A stretch of 64,000 nucleotides of DNA, taken from assembly GCA_950106755.1 (NCBI GenBank), contig OX467083.1, forward strand, positions 27,027,029 through 27,091,028, in the 5' to 3' direction. This DNA comes from Climacium dendroides. Its lineage: Eukaryota > Streptophyta > Bryopsida > Hypnales > Climaciaceae. The translations under genes and the position numbers were made by a program. The notes beneath the pieces were generated by a model that worked only from the letters and a program-made list of their open reading frames with translations, was not told the origin of the DNA and searched no databases. This document shows positions 26,018 to 37,529 of this stretch, piece by piece (the stretch's first letter is position 1; each line of letters opens with the position of its first letter).

Positions 26018-26675
26018 TTAGAGACACTACAAGTCACTTAATATTTTGCTACAGTTAATTACTAGAAAGATGTTCTTTGAGGCCCTTGGAAGACCATGAG
26101 TTTGTGGGTTGTAGAGAATGTAGGAATGTGTAGGGTTTTGTAAGATTTTGCAAATTTTATAGAATAGTGATCCCTAAAGCTAGCCATAGGGCAAACTCGT
26201 CTAGAGAATTTGTACACCTCTGCCCACTCTTTGGGGTTAAAATCATGTGGGATATATTTGGCAATTTGTACCGTCCATCATTTTTCTATATATAAATATA
26301 TCCAAATTTATATATAGCTTGAAAATATATAGTTTAAAAATATTGTATGACTATAAATATTTGATGCATACTAGAATCAACAAAGTAAGCATATTCTCTT
26401 GGTATAATTAGTAGGCTCTTCAAGGTTGCTTGTTCTATAAACTAGTCGAGCCCGAAACAAGACAAATAAGGTACGTGCACCCAAATGTAACAAGAATAGT
26501 TTATTGACTCTTAGAACAAGCCCTAAACTAAAGTGTAGGTGGGGCCAATGCTAACTTGTGAGTTTCCATGAATGTATCGTAGTGATGGCATTGGGTTTTG
26601 CATTGGCCAATAAAATGACTGTGATACAAGCTTAGGGTCTGTCACTTTTCGTGTCTACTTTTGTGGTAGTCTATT

Positions 26676-26890
26676 CACTATAAGAGAAACTCGTCCTAAT
26701 TGACAAAAATCAGCCCCTCCTAATCTACAGAAATTTGGCAGGTTTTTGTCAATTAGGACAAAAAACTGTCTGAATTGACAGAAAACTATCCAAATTGACA
26801 AAAATCTGCCAATTTTCTGTAGATTAGGAGGGGCTGATTTCTGTTAATTAGGACGAGTGTCTGTCATTTTGGACAGATTTTCTTGTAGTG
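26676..26890. mobile_element. Hairpin CACTA MITE 6 (TSD ATT)
   Basis: CACTATAAGAGAAACTCG opens and TTTCTTGTAGTG closes the 215 bp element, with ATT on both sides. The outer CTCGTCC is matched by GGACGAG, and the inner CAGCCCCTCC by GGAGGGGCTG. Confidence 0.9.
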
Positions 26891-27099
26891 ATTGTCTACA
26901 GTAGATGCATCTATGCAATTGTTTTCACAAATTTGTATTATATTCATACAAGCTCAAAAAAATAGAACACCAATTTCATTAGTTTTGTAAACCTTCCTAA
27001 CAAGTGCACATCATTTAATTCTATCCCTACCCTCACGATCTTAATGAACTCTTTCCTCACGCATAAGGATTTCTTTTGAAAAAACGATTTACATCTTTA

Positions 27100-27839
27100 A
27101 CCCAGTAACGCTACCAGCACCATTTTGTGGCGTTTGGATGACTACAGAATGGTGTGTACAGAGATCAGAAGCATTTTTTCTTCCATTTTTAAATTATTGA
27201 CCCTTCAAGGTGGGTTATGAAGATTATCCAATTGAATTTTTAGTCTTGCCAATGTTTGTCTTTATCTAAATGAGAAGTTAGTAGAAAAAACGGATCACAA
27301 AATATACCATTTTAGTGCATTTTGGGAAGTTGTTGCTCCTTGCTCTAAATCTGGAATTTCTCCACAAAAATGATATTTTTTGAGTTTGAGCCAAACTAAC
27401 AAAATGAAGTTCATCTTCTCTAGTTTTTACTCCTATTTGAATTTTGAAAAAATTCCTAATATTAAATATTTTATTGCAATTTGAACTTTGGATGTATTTT
27501 CAAATGTCAATTAAATTTTAATTAGAGAATGACATGGAAATTGAGTTTATACCATAATGTTTGTTACTGTAGTATACACACTTGGTGGTTTTTTTTAATT
27601 TTTTGAAATAATTTTCTATTTGTGGTGATTTTTCTTCACTATTTCTTCAAAAATTCTCAAAATAATCAATTTTTCATGAAAAAATCTAAAAAATTTGTAA
27701 AGTAAAGGAGCTGACATGTAATTTCAGCTTAAAAATGAATATAAAATTTTTCATTCATATTTAGTTGCAAAATGTTAGCAAATTGGGTGATGGGGAATGA
27801 GGCTTGAAATCAGCGGTCATGGGTCCGTCCTTACTGGGT
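27100..27839. mobile_element. Non-autonomous TA-flanked element with ACCCAGTAA ends
   Basis: The left end ACCCAGTAACG follows TA, and the right end CTTACTGGGT precedes TA. This gives short terminal inverted repeats with a TA target duplication. The 740 bp interior is AT-rich and non-coding. The ends resemble, but are distinct from, the ACCCCTAAAGG family. Confidence 0.65.
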
Positions 27840-28240
27840 TAAAAGCACCGCTGCAGAGTTTGTCGGCACCCCCATTATAGGAATCCAGTCCACGACAGTG
27901 CTGGCACGAAGCCCAAGGCAAACAAACGCCTCCCCGTCCATAAATTAGTTTTTTCCATTTCGGAGAAGTGGTTTTCAGTACTCATGTGATACTGCCTACT
28001 GGAGTGAAACTTAGATGATACGTAGGCAAAATTTGACTTTAAAATACAGGAGAAATCTGGCTAGTTTCTAAAAAAACAGTGTAATTTCCTTTTACAGAAT
28101 ATAGCCATTGAGTTTCAGTTTCTCTGTAGCAAAATCGCCAAAATTCCAGCAACAGAGAACACCGAGTTGTTCCGTCGATTCCTCGGCGCACTGTAGTCGC
28201 TCCCATCCGGTTCGAGTTTGGAAGTGCAAGCTGCAATTAA

Positions 28241-29001
28241 GAGCATCCGCACGGCAACTCAGCAAGTGGCGCAAGCGCAAACCCGGTGATTGACCGGGGG
28301 CGAACACTGCGAACCAACTGAAGGTCAAACAATGGCGGTCGGCCACGGCCAAAAGTGCTGAGTAGACAGCCAAATTGGAGGCTCAGCAAAAGAGTTGACT
28401 GCCCTCTGGATCCCAAGTCCGAGGTACCGACCCCAGCTCAGAAGAGCACAAACACATATTAAATTCATTTAATTTGGAACAGTTGAAAATGCCCAAACAC
28501 AATATCATCAAAAGTGAATCCAAAAACAAAATTAGACATGTGGTACCATCTCTACTTGAATTTTTCACTTGGAGAAGGATCTCCTTACATCCACATGGGG
28601 TGAGAGGAAGTAGAACAATTCATGAAAAATATGTTACTTAGAATTAGTAAGAGTTTGAGTGCTCATAATGAAATGAAATTAACATATCCCATATGCATGT
28701 GTTGTTCTACCTGGCTCCTACCACCCCATTTATATATAAACAACTTTACTTCCCCTTGAAATCTCAATAAACACGGTGGATATGCTTTATGAGGTAGGTC
28801 ACAATTGAGTCACAGTGAAATTTCTAAAGTTAAAAAATTTCAGTATTTCAATTTTCGAGTAGTAAAACTTCTTCAAATTGTAAACTTCACTTGGCGCGTC
28901 AGCCGTGGGCCACAAGAGGAGGGAGCCGGCCTGCTCTTCAAAATCGCACCGGAAGTGCACACTGGCCGTCGCAATCTGCTGACTCTGCCGTGGGGATGCT
29001 C
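28241..29001. mobile_element. PIF/Harbinger-like MITE upstream of the secreted-protein gene
   Basis: The left end GAGCATCCGCACGGCAACTC and the right end (reverse complement GAGCATCCCCACGGCAGAGT) are inverted repeats flanked by TAA on both sides (28238-28240 and 29002-29004). A TAA target duplication with GAGCATC-type ends is typical of plant PIF/Harbinger MITEs. The ends are GC-rich and the middle AT-rich. The open frames on both strands between 28039 and 29089 are by-products of it. It ends 160 bases before the ATG of the next gene. Confidence 0.8.
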
Positions 29002-29161
29002 TAATCACGATCAGTCCCTCGTTGACTTCCTATCCCTCGCGGGAACTATATGTAAATTTTTCATCATGTCCACGACCATCGAAAATTGAATTAAGTCGCT
29101 TAATTGTATCCTTCTGTGAATCACGCACCAGATCACACACTTGTTAGTTTGCTAGCTAGCT

Positions 29162-29638
29162 ATGGCGTTTGCGATGCCATCTGCGTTGCTCCTTGCGATC
29201 TTGGTGTTGGCGATGGTGGCCGGCCTGGTGTCTGCAGATTCTGGACCCTCCTGCATCTCTAGCTTCGCTGTGTCCGGTCGGAAGTTCAAACTCCAGAACC
29301 GTCCCCTTCAAGCGGGCGAAGGCGTCGTGTGTCCCGAGGGCCTTCCCAGCAGCACGGTGACGTTCTGCAATGGCGCGGGCAAGCAGGTGAAGATCGTGGG
29401 CAACTTCGCCGCGGCGGATCTTGGGGTATGCAAAGCTTCTGATAACCCGTACACGCTATCCGCCACCGCGGTGGTCACGTACGAGCAGTACGGGGACACC
29501 GTGGTGATTCGTATTGTAGGAAGAGTGCCAGCAGCGTTCCGCGTCATGGTGGTGCAGGGGAAGAAGATAGGCTTGGGGCTCAGTGGACAGCGATATGGCG
29601 TGTCCACTTTCATCGACGCCGGTCCCGCCTATTGCTAG
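29162..29638 (+). CDS. Small secreted cysteine-containing protein, function unknown
   Basis: A single uninterrupted frame of 158 residues stands out by its high GC content against AT-rich surroundings. Residues 1-25 form a clear signal peptide: a hydrophobic LLLAILVLAMVAGLV core, then SA before the likely cleavage. The mature part of about 133 residues has cysteines at 31, 57, 69, 90 and 158, the last being the C-terminal residue. It also contains alternating Val/Ile-rich strands (VVTYEQYGDTVVIRIVG, AAFRVMVVQ), suggesting a beta-rich extracellular fold. Five cysteines leave one unpaired within a monomer. I do not recognise the family. The ATG follows GCTAGCTAGCT, and the next upstream in-frame codons offer no better start. 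A TATATG run lies near 29048. Secretion to the apoplast is inferred from the leader only. Confidence 0.75.
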   Translation: MAFAMPSALLLAILVLAMVAGLVSADSGPSCISSFAVSGRKFKLQNRPLQAGEGVVCPEGLPSSTVTFCNGAGKQVKIVGNFAAADLGVCKASDNPYTLSATAVVTYEQYGDTVVIRIVGRVPAAFRVMVVQGKKIGLGLSGQRYGVSTFIDAGPAYC

Positions 29639-29727
29639 CTGATCGTTCGATCTCACTCCTGGCATGGCAAAATGCTTGCTAACAGTGGTTGTGCTTGCAT
29701 TGTATGCGCTATTACAGTAGCGGTACA

Positions 29728-29993
29728 GTAGCTAGCTCGGATCCGTGAATTCAGACTATCTTGCACTTGTGGTATTCTACATAAGTTCATTGATTCAGAG
29801 CTGCAGTAGGAGTGTGAGAGTGGAATCTACAATAATTTAGGTTGTTGGGATTGGTATATGGATCAGTAGCTAGCTCAAATCCATGCATTCGGACTGTCTT
29901 CGACTTGCGGTAATCTATATAAACTCACTGATTCAGAGCTGCAGGAGTGCGCGTGGAATTTGCAATTTAGGTTGTTGGGATTGGTATATGGAT
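29728..29993 (+). repeat. Tandem duplication in the probable 3' UTR of the secreted-protein gene
   Basis: Two units of about 137 bases follow one another. Both start GTAGCTAGCTC, share CTGATTCAGAGCTGCAG-type and GGTTGTTGGGATTGG blocks, and end ATATGGAT. They differ by substitutions and small gaps, so the duplication is not recent. Confidence 0.85.
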
Positions 29994-32900
29994 TCCCAGC
30001 TTCAATTTTGTTACATTAGTGGTATTCCATGCGCCATTCTGGCATTGCACAAGCGTGTTGTGCCGATAGACATGAAAATTGTATGAAAATTACATTTCAT
30101 CCACAACTATCCACAACATTGTGCAACGCAAAAGTTAGGATTTCCAACCCCATCCCCCTCCTGGCTCCCCAATTCTCTTCATTTCATTCCTTGAGGGTTC
30201 AGCCCTTCAATTCATTTTGATGGAATACTGCCAATTTAACGAAATTGGTGTTGTTACTCCTTGAGAGTCGCAAGAATGCATGGTGGGCTTCGCGATGAAG
30301 GTTTTCAAGCAATGCGGGGTTATTTGCATGGTAGTTTTGGTGAGGACATTGAACTTGTTTCCCATTGACTTGTATTGATTTGATTGCTGGATTTGTTGCT
30401 GCTTCATTTCTCCTTGCTCGAGGAAGTGTTGGCTTATCCGATCCTCTTGCTAATCACCGTGTATACATACTACTCACTTGCACAGGATACTCGCAATGCA
30501 CGTTGAGTCTCGAGGCTCAAAAGTTTCTCCGCTGGTGAACTTAACGATGTGATTCTTTGAGGACTTCGCGAGTTCATCCTGATTCTCTTTCAGCGATTTG
30601 CTCAGATCTCAAGGTCTGGAATCCAGGAAGCTTACCAGTAGCATATGTCTCTGCCCTGTTTCTTTGCGCGTCTATTACTTTCACTTATTTGACAGTAAGC
30701 TGATTCTATTTATTATTCTGGATCCTTCTCTTCTGGAAAGAAGTGATGCGCATTTGATGTGGAAGGGAGCGTTGTTGGTTTGGGTCCGCCCCTCTCCTTC
30801 AGACCGTCGTGTAGGTAGCTCTAGAGTGGATGCGAGGTGATTCTTATGCGAGGTGATTCTTGAATGGACCTCTTTGGTCCGTTAATGAATTCAAGAAAAA
30901 TTGTTTTTTTTTTATTGCAAGAGCCAATCATTGTCTTTGGTTTCTGCATATTTCTTTATAAGTCACAAGGGGATGGATTTTGGGACACCTATGGTCACAA
31001 ATAGGTACCTATGATCCAAATCTTTGAAAATTCATAAGTAATTCAAAAATGCTTGGAAAAATACGAAACTACTTGATTTGTGTTCCACATCTATTTTTCT
31101 TTCTCTTTCTCTGAAAAATGAGCCAAAAATCATTTTGTCCATGGAAACCTGTGAAAAAGGCGAATCAGCCCTTAAAAGGTTGCTTTTAGAGCCTCCTACC
31201 TTTCAACCAAATTGGCAAGTTTCAGATGGCCTGAAATGAGACGCCCAAGCAGTTTCCAGGATAGGTATAGATTTATGTTCAGTGCAATTGTAATTAAATT
31301 AAATTGCCATTTTAACTGACATCTGCCAATGAATTTAGTGGAAACTCCGCTTACTCAAACCAATGTTTTATTCATGATAATTGCGAAATTGAGGGAAGGC
31401 TGGAATTTATCGTCCTTGAGTTCCAAGGACATTGGCTGCTGTACTGCATCTAAGTTATCATTTCTCTTGTTCTCTACGCTCATTTGCAACTATTGCAAGT
31501 GGTCTCACGTTTGTGAGATGATACACTCAGACCTAAGACTCTTTGACGTGGATGCTTGGGGCTTCACAGTAAATGCATGACAAATTTTGCATTGATTTCC
31601 ATATTGATTTTTATATTTTCAGCCAATATTTCATTTGTTTTTTCAATCCCAAAATTGCATGCTAGCACAAATGTATTCAGTTCCCAATTCCCCACACCCA
31701 TCCCCTTTTATTCGTATCCAAATAGTCATTTTAATATTTTGGCTACCAATGAAAAAGTGTCAATTTTGACCAGAAAGTAATCATCTAGTCATTAATGGAT
31801 TTAGCTAACATGATGACTTTAGTTCTAGATAAAATAACATTTGCCACACTATGATTATTGCACACTTGTCACATATAAATTATGTCGTAGTTTTTATGAT
31901 TTGAGGACCCAAGTGCAGTGCACAACATTGTAATGTAGTAATTACATAGGTTCCTATAACACTATTGAAGATCCAAGAATACAAGCTCAAAGTAAGAATC
32001 ATTTTTTGTACAAGCCAAGGAATTTCAACCCCTTCAATTCATCAATCTTTTGTGAGAACATTTTTCTCTAAATACTTGAATTTACCATGGGTAGTGAATT
32101 AGTGATCATCTAAGCATCAAAATAATTAAAACATTCTTGCAAATTGTTTCAAATATCCTCTACTTTAAGGTAGGTGCAACCACAATTGCCACTAATAGTA
32201 ATTGATCATATTTAATATTATTAATTGGACACCAAATGAACAAGTTGTAAATTTTAAAGTATTGTCTGTAAGTTTAGCTCTCATATTTTGATCTTGTACA
32301 TCCTGTGTTATCAAAATCTAAGTTTTACAATCCACGTTGAGCACTTTGCCCCCTAAACTACTTTGAAATTCACTTTTATTGGCCTTATTTTAATGAGTAA
32401 TTAACTAACAGTGATTGTCAACAACATGATTGTACAATAATATCACCCAATTTGAAAAAAATGAAAATCACATCAAAAAAATTTACTTGATTAATTTTCT
32501 CATTTTTATCTAGGCCAAGATTGCTAGGTGGTGATTGTAGCACTGATTACCTTTCAAACTAAAAGCAAACTTTCTCTTGATGATTGCACCATGTTTTGGT
32601 TAGCAAAATTGGCATTTTCAAGATTGGAGAAAATTTAGATTTCTAAGCTTGACACATTCTAATAGAAGTAAGTTGGTTGGCAGCCTAGGACTTCCTTAAT
32701 TTAAGGAATCTAGACATGGCATTTTACACATATTGTGCCTAGTAAAGGGCCTTAGGCATTGACGTGCTTTGTAGAAGGAAAATTGATTCAATCTTAGCAA
32801 ATAACTTGAAGCAATAAAATGTGTCAAATCAATCTTAATTTTGGCAAGAGATGAGGATCATGGTGGCACGAGCTTCTTATTCTTTTAGGTTAACAATTTT

Positions 32901-33299
32901 TTTGATTAGTAGCTTTTTGATAGCTCATTTCTTATTGTGAGAATTGGAAAGCGCACTAATATTAAAATGTCATGTGAGAAGGAATGTTTGTTGTATGTTA
33001 TAATGTTCAATATTCTTAGTTTGTTTTTGTGTTGATCCCTATTTTAGGCCATTTGTGTGGCCTTTATTATATTTGTAGTGATATTGCCCCTCTTATTGAC
33101 TCCATTGAAAATGCTTTGAAAACATCATCAATACACATATGTCATATAGGCACTATATAAATCAAACATTTTGGATTATTGTATAATTATGTTGCTAATA
33201 TAGTGAGGGCCTTAAAGAGTTTTAAGTTCCAACTCAAACTCAACAATTTACCTTAAAATGGAAAATAATATAGAAAACAAACCTTGAAATAGCATTGAA
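29994..33299. other. Intergenic stretch, partly GC-richer
   Basis: 30070-30840 is less AT-rich and looks gene-like in composition, but its frames (for example 30598-30840) show no family motif and no consistent splice pattern. It may be untranslated or promoter sequence of the neighbouring gene, or an old relic. 30900-33299 is AT-rich with nothing recognised. Confidence 0.45.
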
Positions 33300-34536
33300 T
33301 GTCGCGACCCAAATAACATTTTACAGCTTCCAATGGCTCACTAGGTTCACCACAACCCACTTATATCATCATTTGGTTATAAACTGCCTAACATTGCACA
33401 TGCCAAGCATACATAGTGTTAGTCTGCATTTTCAACTCATTATGTTAAGTCCTAGTCACCGGGACTACTAGCACACACTCTCATTGTGACACCGGGCATG
33501 TTACTTAGTAACATGGGGCGGAACTTCCACCTTAATGTGCAAGGACTCATGGTGGCATTATTCACCATGGTCCTAACTGCCCTTGAGTGACATCCCACTC
33601 CATGCTAATCATTTTTGCATTTGTTACTCATCCACTAAAGGTAACCGGCACTTACAACTCGGGATACATCCAAGGAGGCCTAGCAAGGAGCAGGACTCCA
33701 CTCAATCGATGCCACGGGACACACAAAGGTTTCAAGAAGAAGAAAGGAAGGAGATCAACCCCTTTTATAGTACTCTCTGTGGTATTCGGTAGACCCCCCG
33801 GTCCTAGGTCAAAGGAGAACCCCAAACACACTTGAGTTGTGGAAGACCACCCAATTCCAACTCAAATCGCCAAGTTATATCACCGTTTGGACTTCCGAAC
33901 TTCCAACTAGCGTAACTTTGCGCTCATAGCTCCAAATTCAACATGCGAGTCCATTATAGATATCTACGCGACAAATAAATGCCGATGGACTACTCACTCA
34001 TCTCATTTAAACAAGTTCTCGCAAAGTTATGGCCCTCCAAAAATTCGGGTTCACCGAGGGAGGCGTCATGCCTTCACCACGGCTCTTCTTTTGGCCATAA
34101 CTTTTGACTCATGTCTTATAACCTCGTAATGCTTATCATTCTAAGTTTTTTGTATTCATAGTTTTCCAATAATATGCTACATGCCATACTTTCTTATGGG
34201 ATTCATTGAGAACCCCTCACACCTAGCCCTCAAGTGTCCCGGCGCCACTGAGACCTAATTAACTTTGGATAGCCATAACTTTTAGCTCATAACTTTTAGC
34301 TCATAACTCCAAATTGTGTGTTCTTTTCACCATTAGAAGCATATTGTCAAGAGCTTTTTAAGCATATGTGATATTCTATCGTCAACTTCAAAACGAGGGC
34401 GTCATTGTGCCCTGTTTGATCGAAAGTCTCTCAAATCTCCCTTCTTAGTCTATTGCAAGGCTTGGGAAGTCCCCCCCAAGGTCCCCCCTTGCGCACTAAG
34501 GTTCATTGGGCACCTCAAGAAGATAAGAGCATGACA
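33300..34536. mobile_element. Probable solo LTR
   Basis: It begins TGTCGCGACCC, a common 5' end of plant LTRs, and ends ATGACA. The flanks are TTGAA on the left and TTAAA on the right, a 5-bp target duplication with one mismatch. The 1.24 kb is clearly GC-richer than its surroundings. It contains a CCTTTTATAGTA TATA-like box near 33763 and no long frame. No second LTR or pol sequence lies nearby, so recombination to a solo LTR is the simplest reading. The right boundary is the weaker one. Confidence 0.55.
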
Positions 34537-35262
34537 TTAAAACACAACTTGCAAGTTTAGTACAAGCTATTTCATTTTTTAAAATTTAGATTTGGGCCTA
34601 GTGAGGCTTTGGTGTATGTAATAAGGGGTACCAATAATGAGCTTTTTGGCTTATTGAAGAGGATTTTTGATGTACCCTTCACCACTCTTTTAAATAGAGA
34701 ATTTGCATTGGGTTCAACTTATGAGGTCATTTAGAGTCTCGATATAGCATTTTGCAATTACAGTGTCTAATGGTCAATAAGATTGATGATGCTCTTATAT
34801 TAGTTCTACTATGGCCTATAAATTCTCTTTGTAGGAAAAAAGCTTAGAGTTCTACATTTACCTTATAGAAAATGCAAGAACAGATTTTTTACCACGGATT
34901 GTGAATTCATATTTAAAATCAAGAGAATTGAATTAGATAGGAAAAATTACAAAACACAAATTTAGCAATCTAAAAAAAGGGGTCTGGTACGTCTATCTCC
35001 ATGCTTTTGATCCCTTTTAAAAGCTAATAGAATTTGTGAAAGCAATTGACATTAGTGAAAAAAGCAAGCTTAAAGAGGGCCGCTTGGCAGTGACATCCTT
35101 AGCAATTGACATGTCACTGTTGGCCCTAATTCCGCCTCCTAATACAAAGTTCACTTGGTCTGTCGCAAAAGCTGTCAGATTGGGATATTTAAAATACATT
35201 GGGGTAGAAGAGTACATGTAGTTGAATACAAAATTAATTAGAAGATTACACATGTTATATTG
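34537..35262. other. AT-rich intergenic stretch
   Basis: No gene, repeat end or regulatory site could be supported here. Overlapping short frames on both strands at 35017-35334 have no motif. Confidence 0.5.
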
Positions 35263-36092
35263 AATTAAGCTAAATTTAGTTACATTTAGCCATATTAAGT
35301 GGTTTTTGAAGTTAGTTGCCAAAGCCAAAGGCAACTTACTTTAAAAGCCACTTATTTAGTTTTGAGTATTTGAATAAAGAGATGAGCCGCTTTTTATATG
35401 AGTGGGGTAGTGATAGGTGCAACTATCCATATGGGATATGCAAATTAGGAGGAATAAGAACTCAACCGCTCATACTTAAGGCAAATGCAGAAATTGTGTT
35501 AAAATTCAGATTTTTGATCTCATTTAGACATAGTAAAATAAATTTTTTCAAAAAACTTTGAATTAACAAAAGTTGAAGGATCAAACTATTTTTAATTTCC
35601 AAAAATCCTTTTGAAATTTAAAGTCTTTAATAAAAAGTTATGAACAAATTTCAAAGAGGGGTTGGAAGGGACCTCTTTTTTAACATTTTGCAAACACCCT
35701 CTTTGAAATTTGTCCATAACTTTTTAGTAAAGATTTGAAATCACAAAAAGATTTTCATAAATGAAACTCAATTTGATTTTCCACCTTCTTCTAGTTCAAA
35801 GATTTTGAAAAAAGTTAGACAACTATGCTTAAATGAGGTTCAAAATCTGAATTTTACTACAATTTCTGCGTTTGCCTTAAGTATGAGCGGTTGAATTCTT
35901 ATTTCTCTTAATTTATATATCTCACATGAATAGTTGTACCTACCACTACTCTACTTGTTTAAAGAGTGGCTCATCTCCTCCACTAACAGACAAAATTGAG
36001 TGAGTGATTTTTGAAGCAAGTTGCTATTGATTTTAGCAACCAGTTTTAAAAGCCACTTAATGTAGTTAACTTTAACTAAATTTAGCTTAATT
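35263..36092. repeat. Second palindrome (foldback), related to 22495-23460
   Basis: Left-arm start AATTAAGCTAAATTTAGTTA mirrors right-arm end TAAATTTAGCTTAATT. The arms pair through the AAAGCCACTTA, GAGCGGTTGA and CAAAGAGGG blocks to a centre near 35678. Each arm holds one copy of the unit seen four times in the first palindrome (CTCATTTAGACATAGTA, AATAAAAAGTTATG). No coding frame and no clear target duplication were found. Confidence 0.85.
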
Positions 36093-37529
36093 TGGCAAGG
36101 CCCTTAAAAATAAGGGCTAAGATGCATCAGTATACTATAAACCTTGATTTTTGAACACTTTGTTCTTGTCTTTTGAACAATTGATAGCCATCTGACATTG
36201 CAATTCATTGAATTCAAGGTGAATAGCAATACGAAAAAAAATTTAGTAATCAAATTAAAATGTTTACTACAAGGTCCTCCGAGGGTTGTGGAGCAGCCCT
36301 CTTGAGGCCCGTTTTTTTCTCTAATGATTAGGTCACTAATTATTTGTTACTTTTGGAGGTTTGTACACTTGAGCTTGCTAAATGTTCAATTATGTGGAAA
36401 TAAAATTCGACTATATTAGGATTTTCACCTCCTTTCTTCATTCCAATTCTATAGATAATTCCATTTTCATTCTTGCTAAATATTCAATTATGCCAATTTA
36501 ACAATTTTTGTTACAAATAAAGAATATTATCCATCCATAAATAGGTTTTTTGTTTGTTTTTTTGTTTTGTTTGTTATGTTGAGATCTCCCGAACCGTTGT
36601 CATGTATAGAGAGTCTGTTATAGGAAAATACCAGGTTCTTGACTATAACTAGATGAGAAAATCAGGGAAAATACTGTGAACTATGTAAAGATATGAGTAC
36701 TATAAGCTTGGTACACAAGTGTATAATATCTTGTATAATATATGTGTAAACCTACACATATAATACATGTACAAATCAAAATATATATGCACTTATAAAA
36801 TATATACAAATCAAATTATATAAATCCTATATACATCAATATATATACTATGTATGAAAAAGGAAGACCTCTACATTTATTTAAGTCTAGAAATGAGGGA
36901 AAAGTATCGAATCTTTGCCTAATAGGGACATATTCAAAAATGGATTTCAACCAACTGTTCCATAGTGCCATCGTATTACTTGGATACTTTTGTAACAAAC
37001 GCCCTTACAATCTTGACAAAGACATCAATACAAGTGAACATTATTTTCCATGGCAACTCGCAACTCTATCTGAAAAATCAAATCACCAAGAAGAATGTGC
37101 CATAGCGTGTGTTCATTATCATAGATGCAAATGGTCATAGCGCATCATTGGCATTCTTTAGTCCTTTGCATAGCCATGCTTTTCAAAATAGCTTGATTAA
37201 TACTTCCTAGAATCCTAGAATTAATAAATGTCCTTCACATTCTTTGCACAGAATGAAGCATCAACATCAATGCTTGTACCAAATAAAATGTCAAACAAAA
37301 ACTCATAATAGTTTACATTGTGCACGACATTTGTTGAAACATCAACTGTCACAAAGATTGCATTCATTGAGAAACAGAAGATGATGATAATAGTACTAAC
37401 AACAAAAACTATGTGCAACTCAATAGAAGAGTGAAGTGAGGTTTACTTACTCTTCCTTGAGTGGTACTCAAGTTTGTGATCGCACCCTTTGAATTGGTGA
37501 ATCCACTATGGACATGTTGTTGCTCCTTT
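36093..37529. other. AT-rich intergenic stretch
   Basis: The frame at 36850-37140 is 96 codons long but shows no motif and no partner exons. No gene could be supported. A run of tandem TATA/ACATATAT words lies at 36720-36850. Confidence 0.45.

Noticed and set aside
21531..26890. Regularly built repeats that could suggest a CRISPR-like array
   Set aside because: Units are separated by kilobases, have CACTA ends and 3-bp duplications, and sit in a plant nuclear context. They are transposons.
28039..29089. Several 60-94 codon frames on both strands
   Set aside because: They overlap one another and lie inside or across the PIF/Harbinger-like MITE ends. Their length comes from local GC content.
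29308..29665. Minus-strand frames antisense to the secreted-protein gene
   Set aside because: Shadows of the GC-rich plus-strand gene. They lack a signal peptide or motif.
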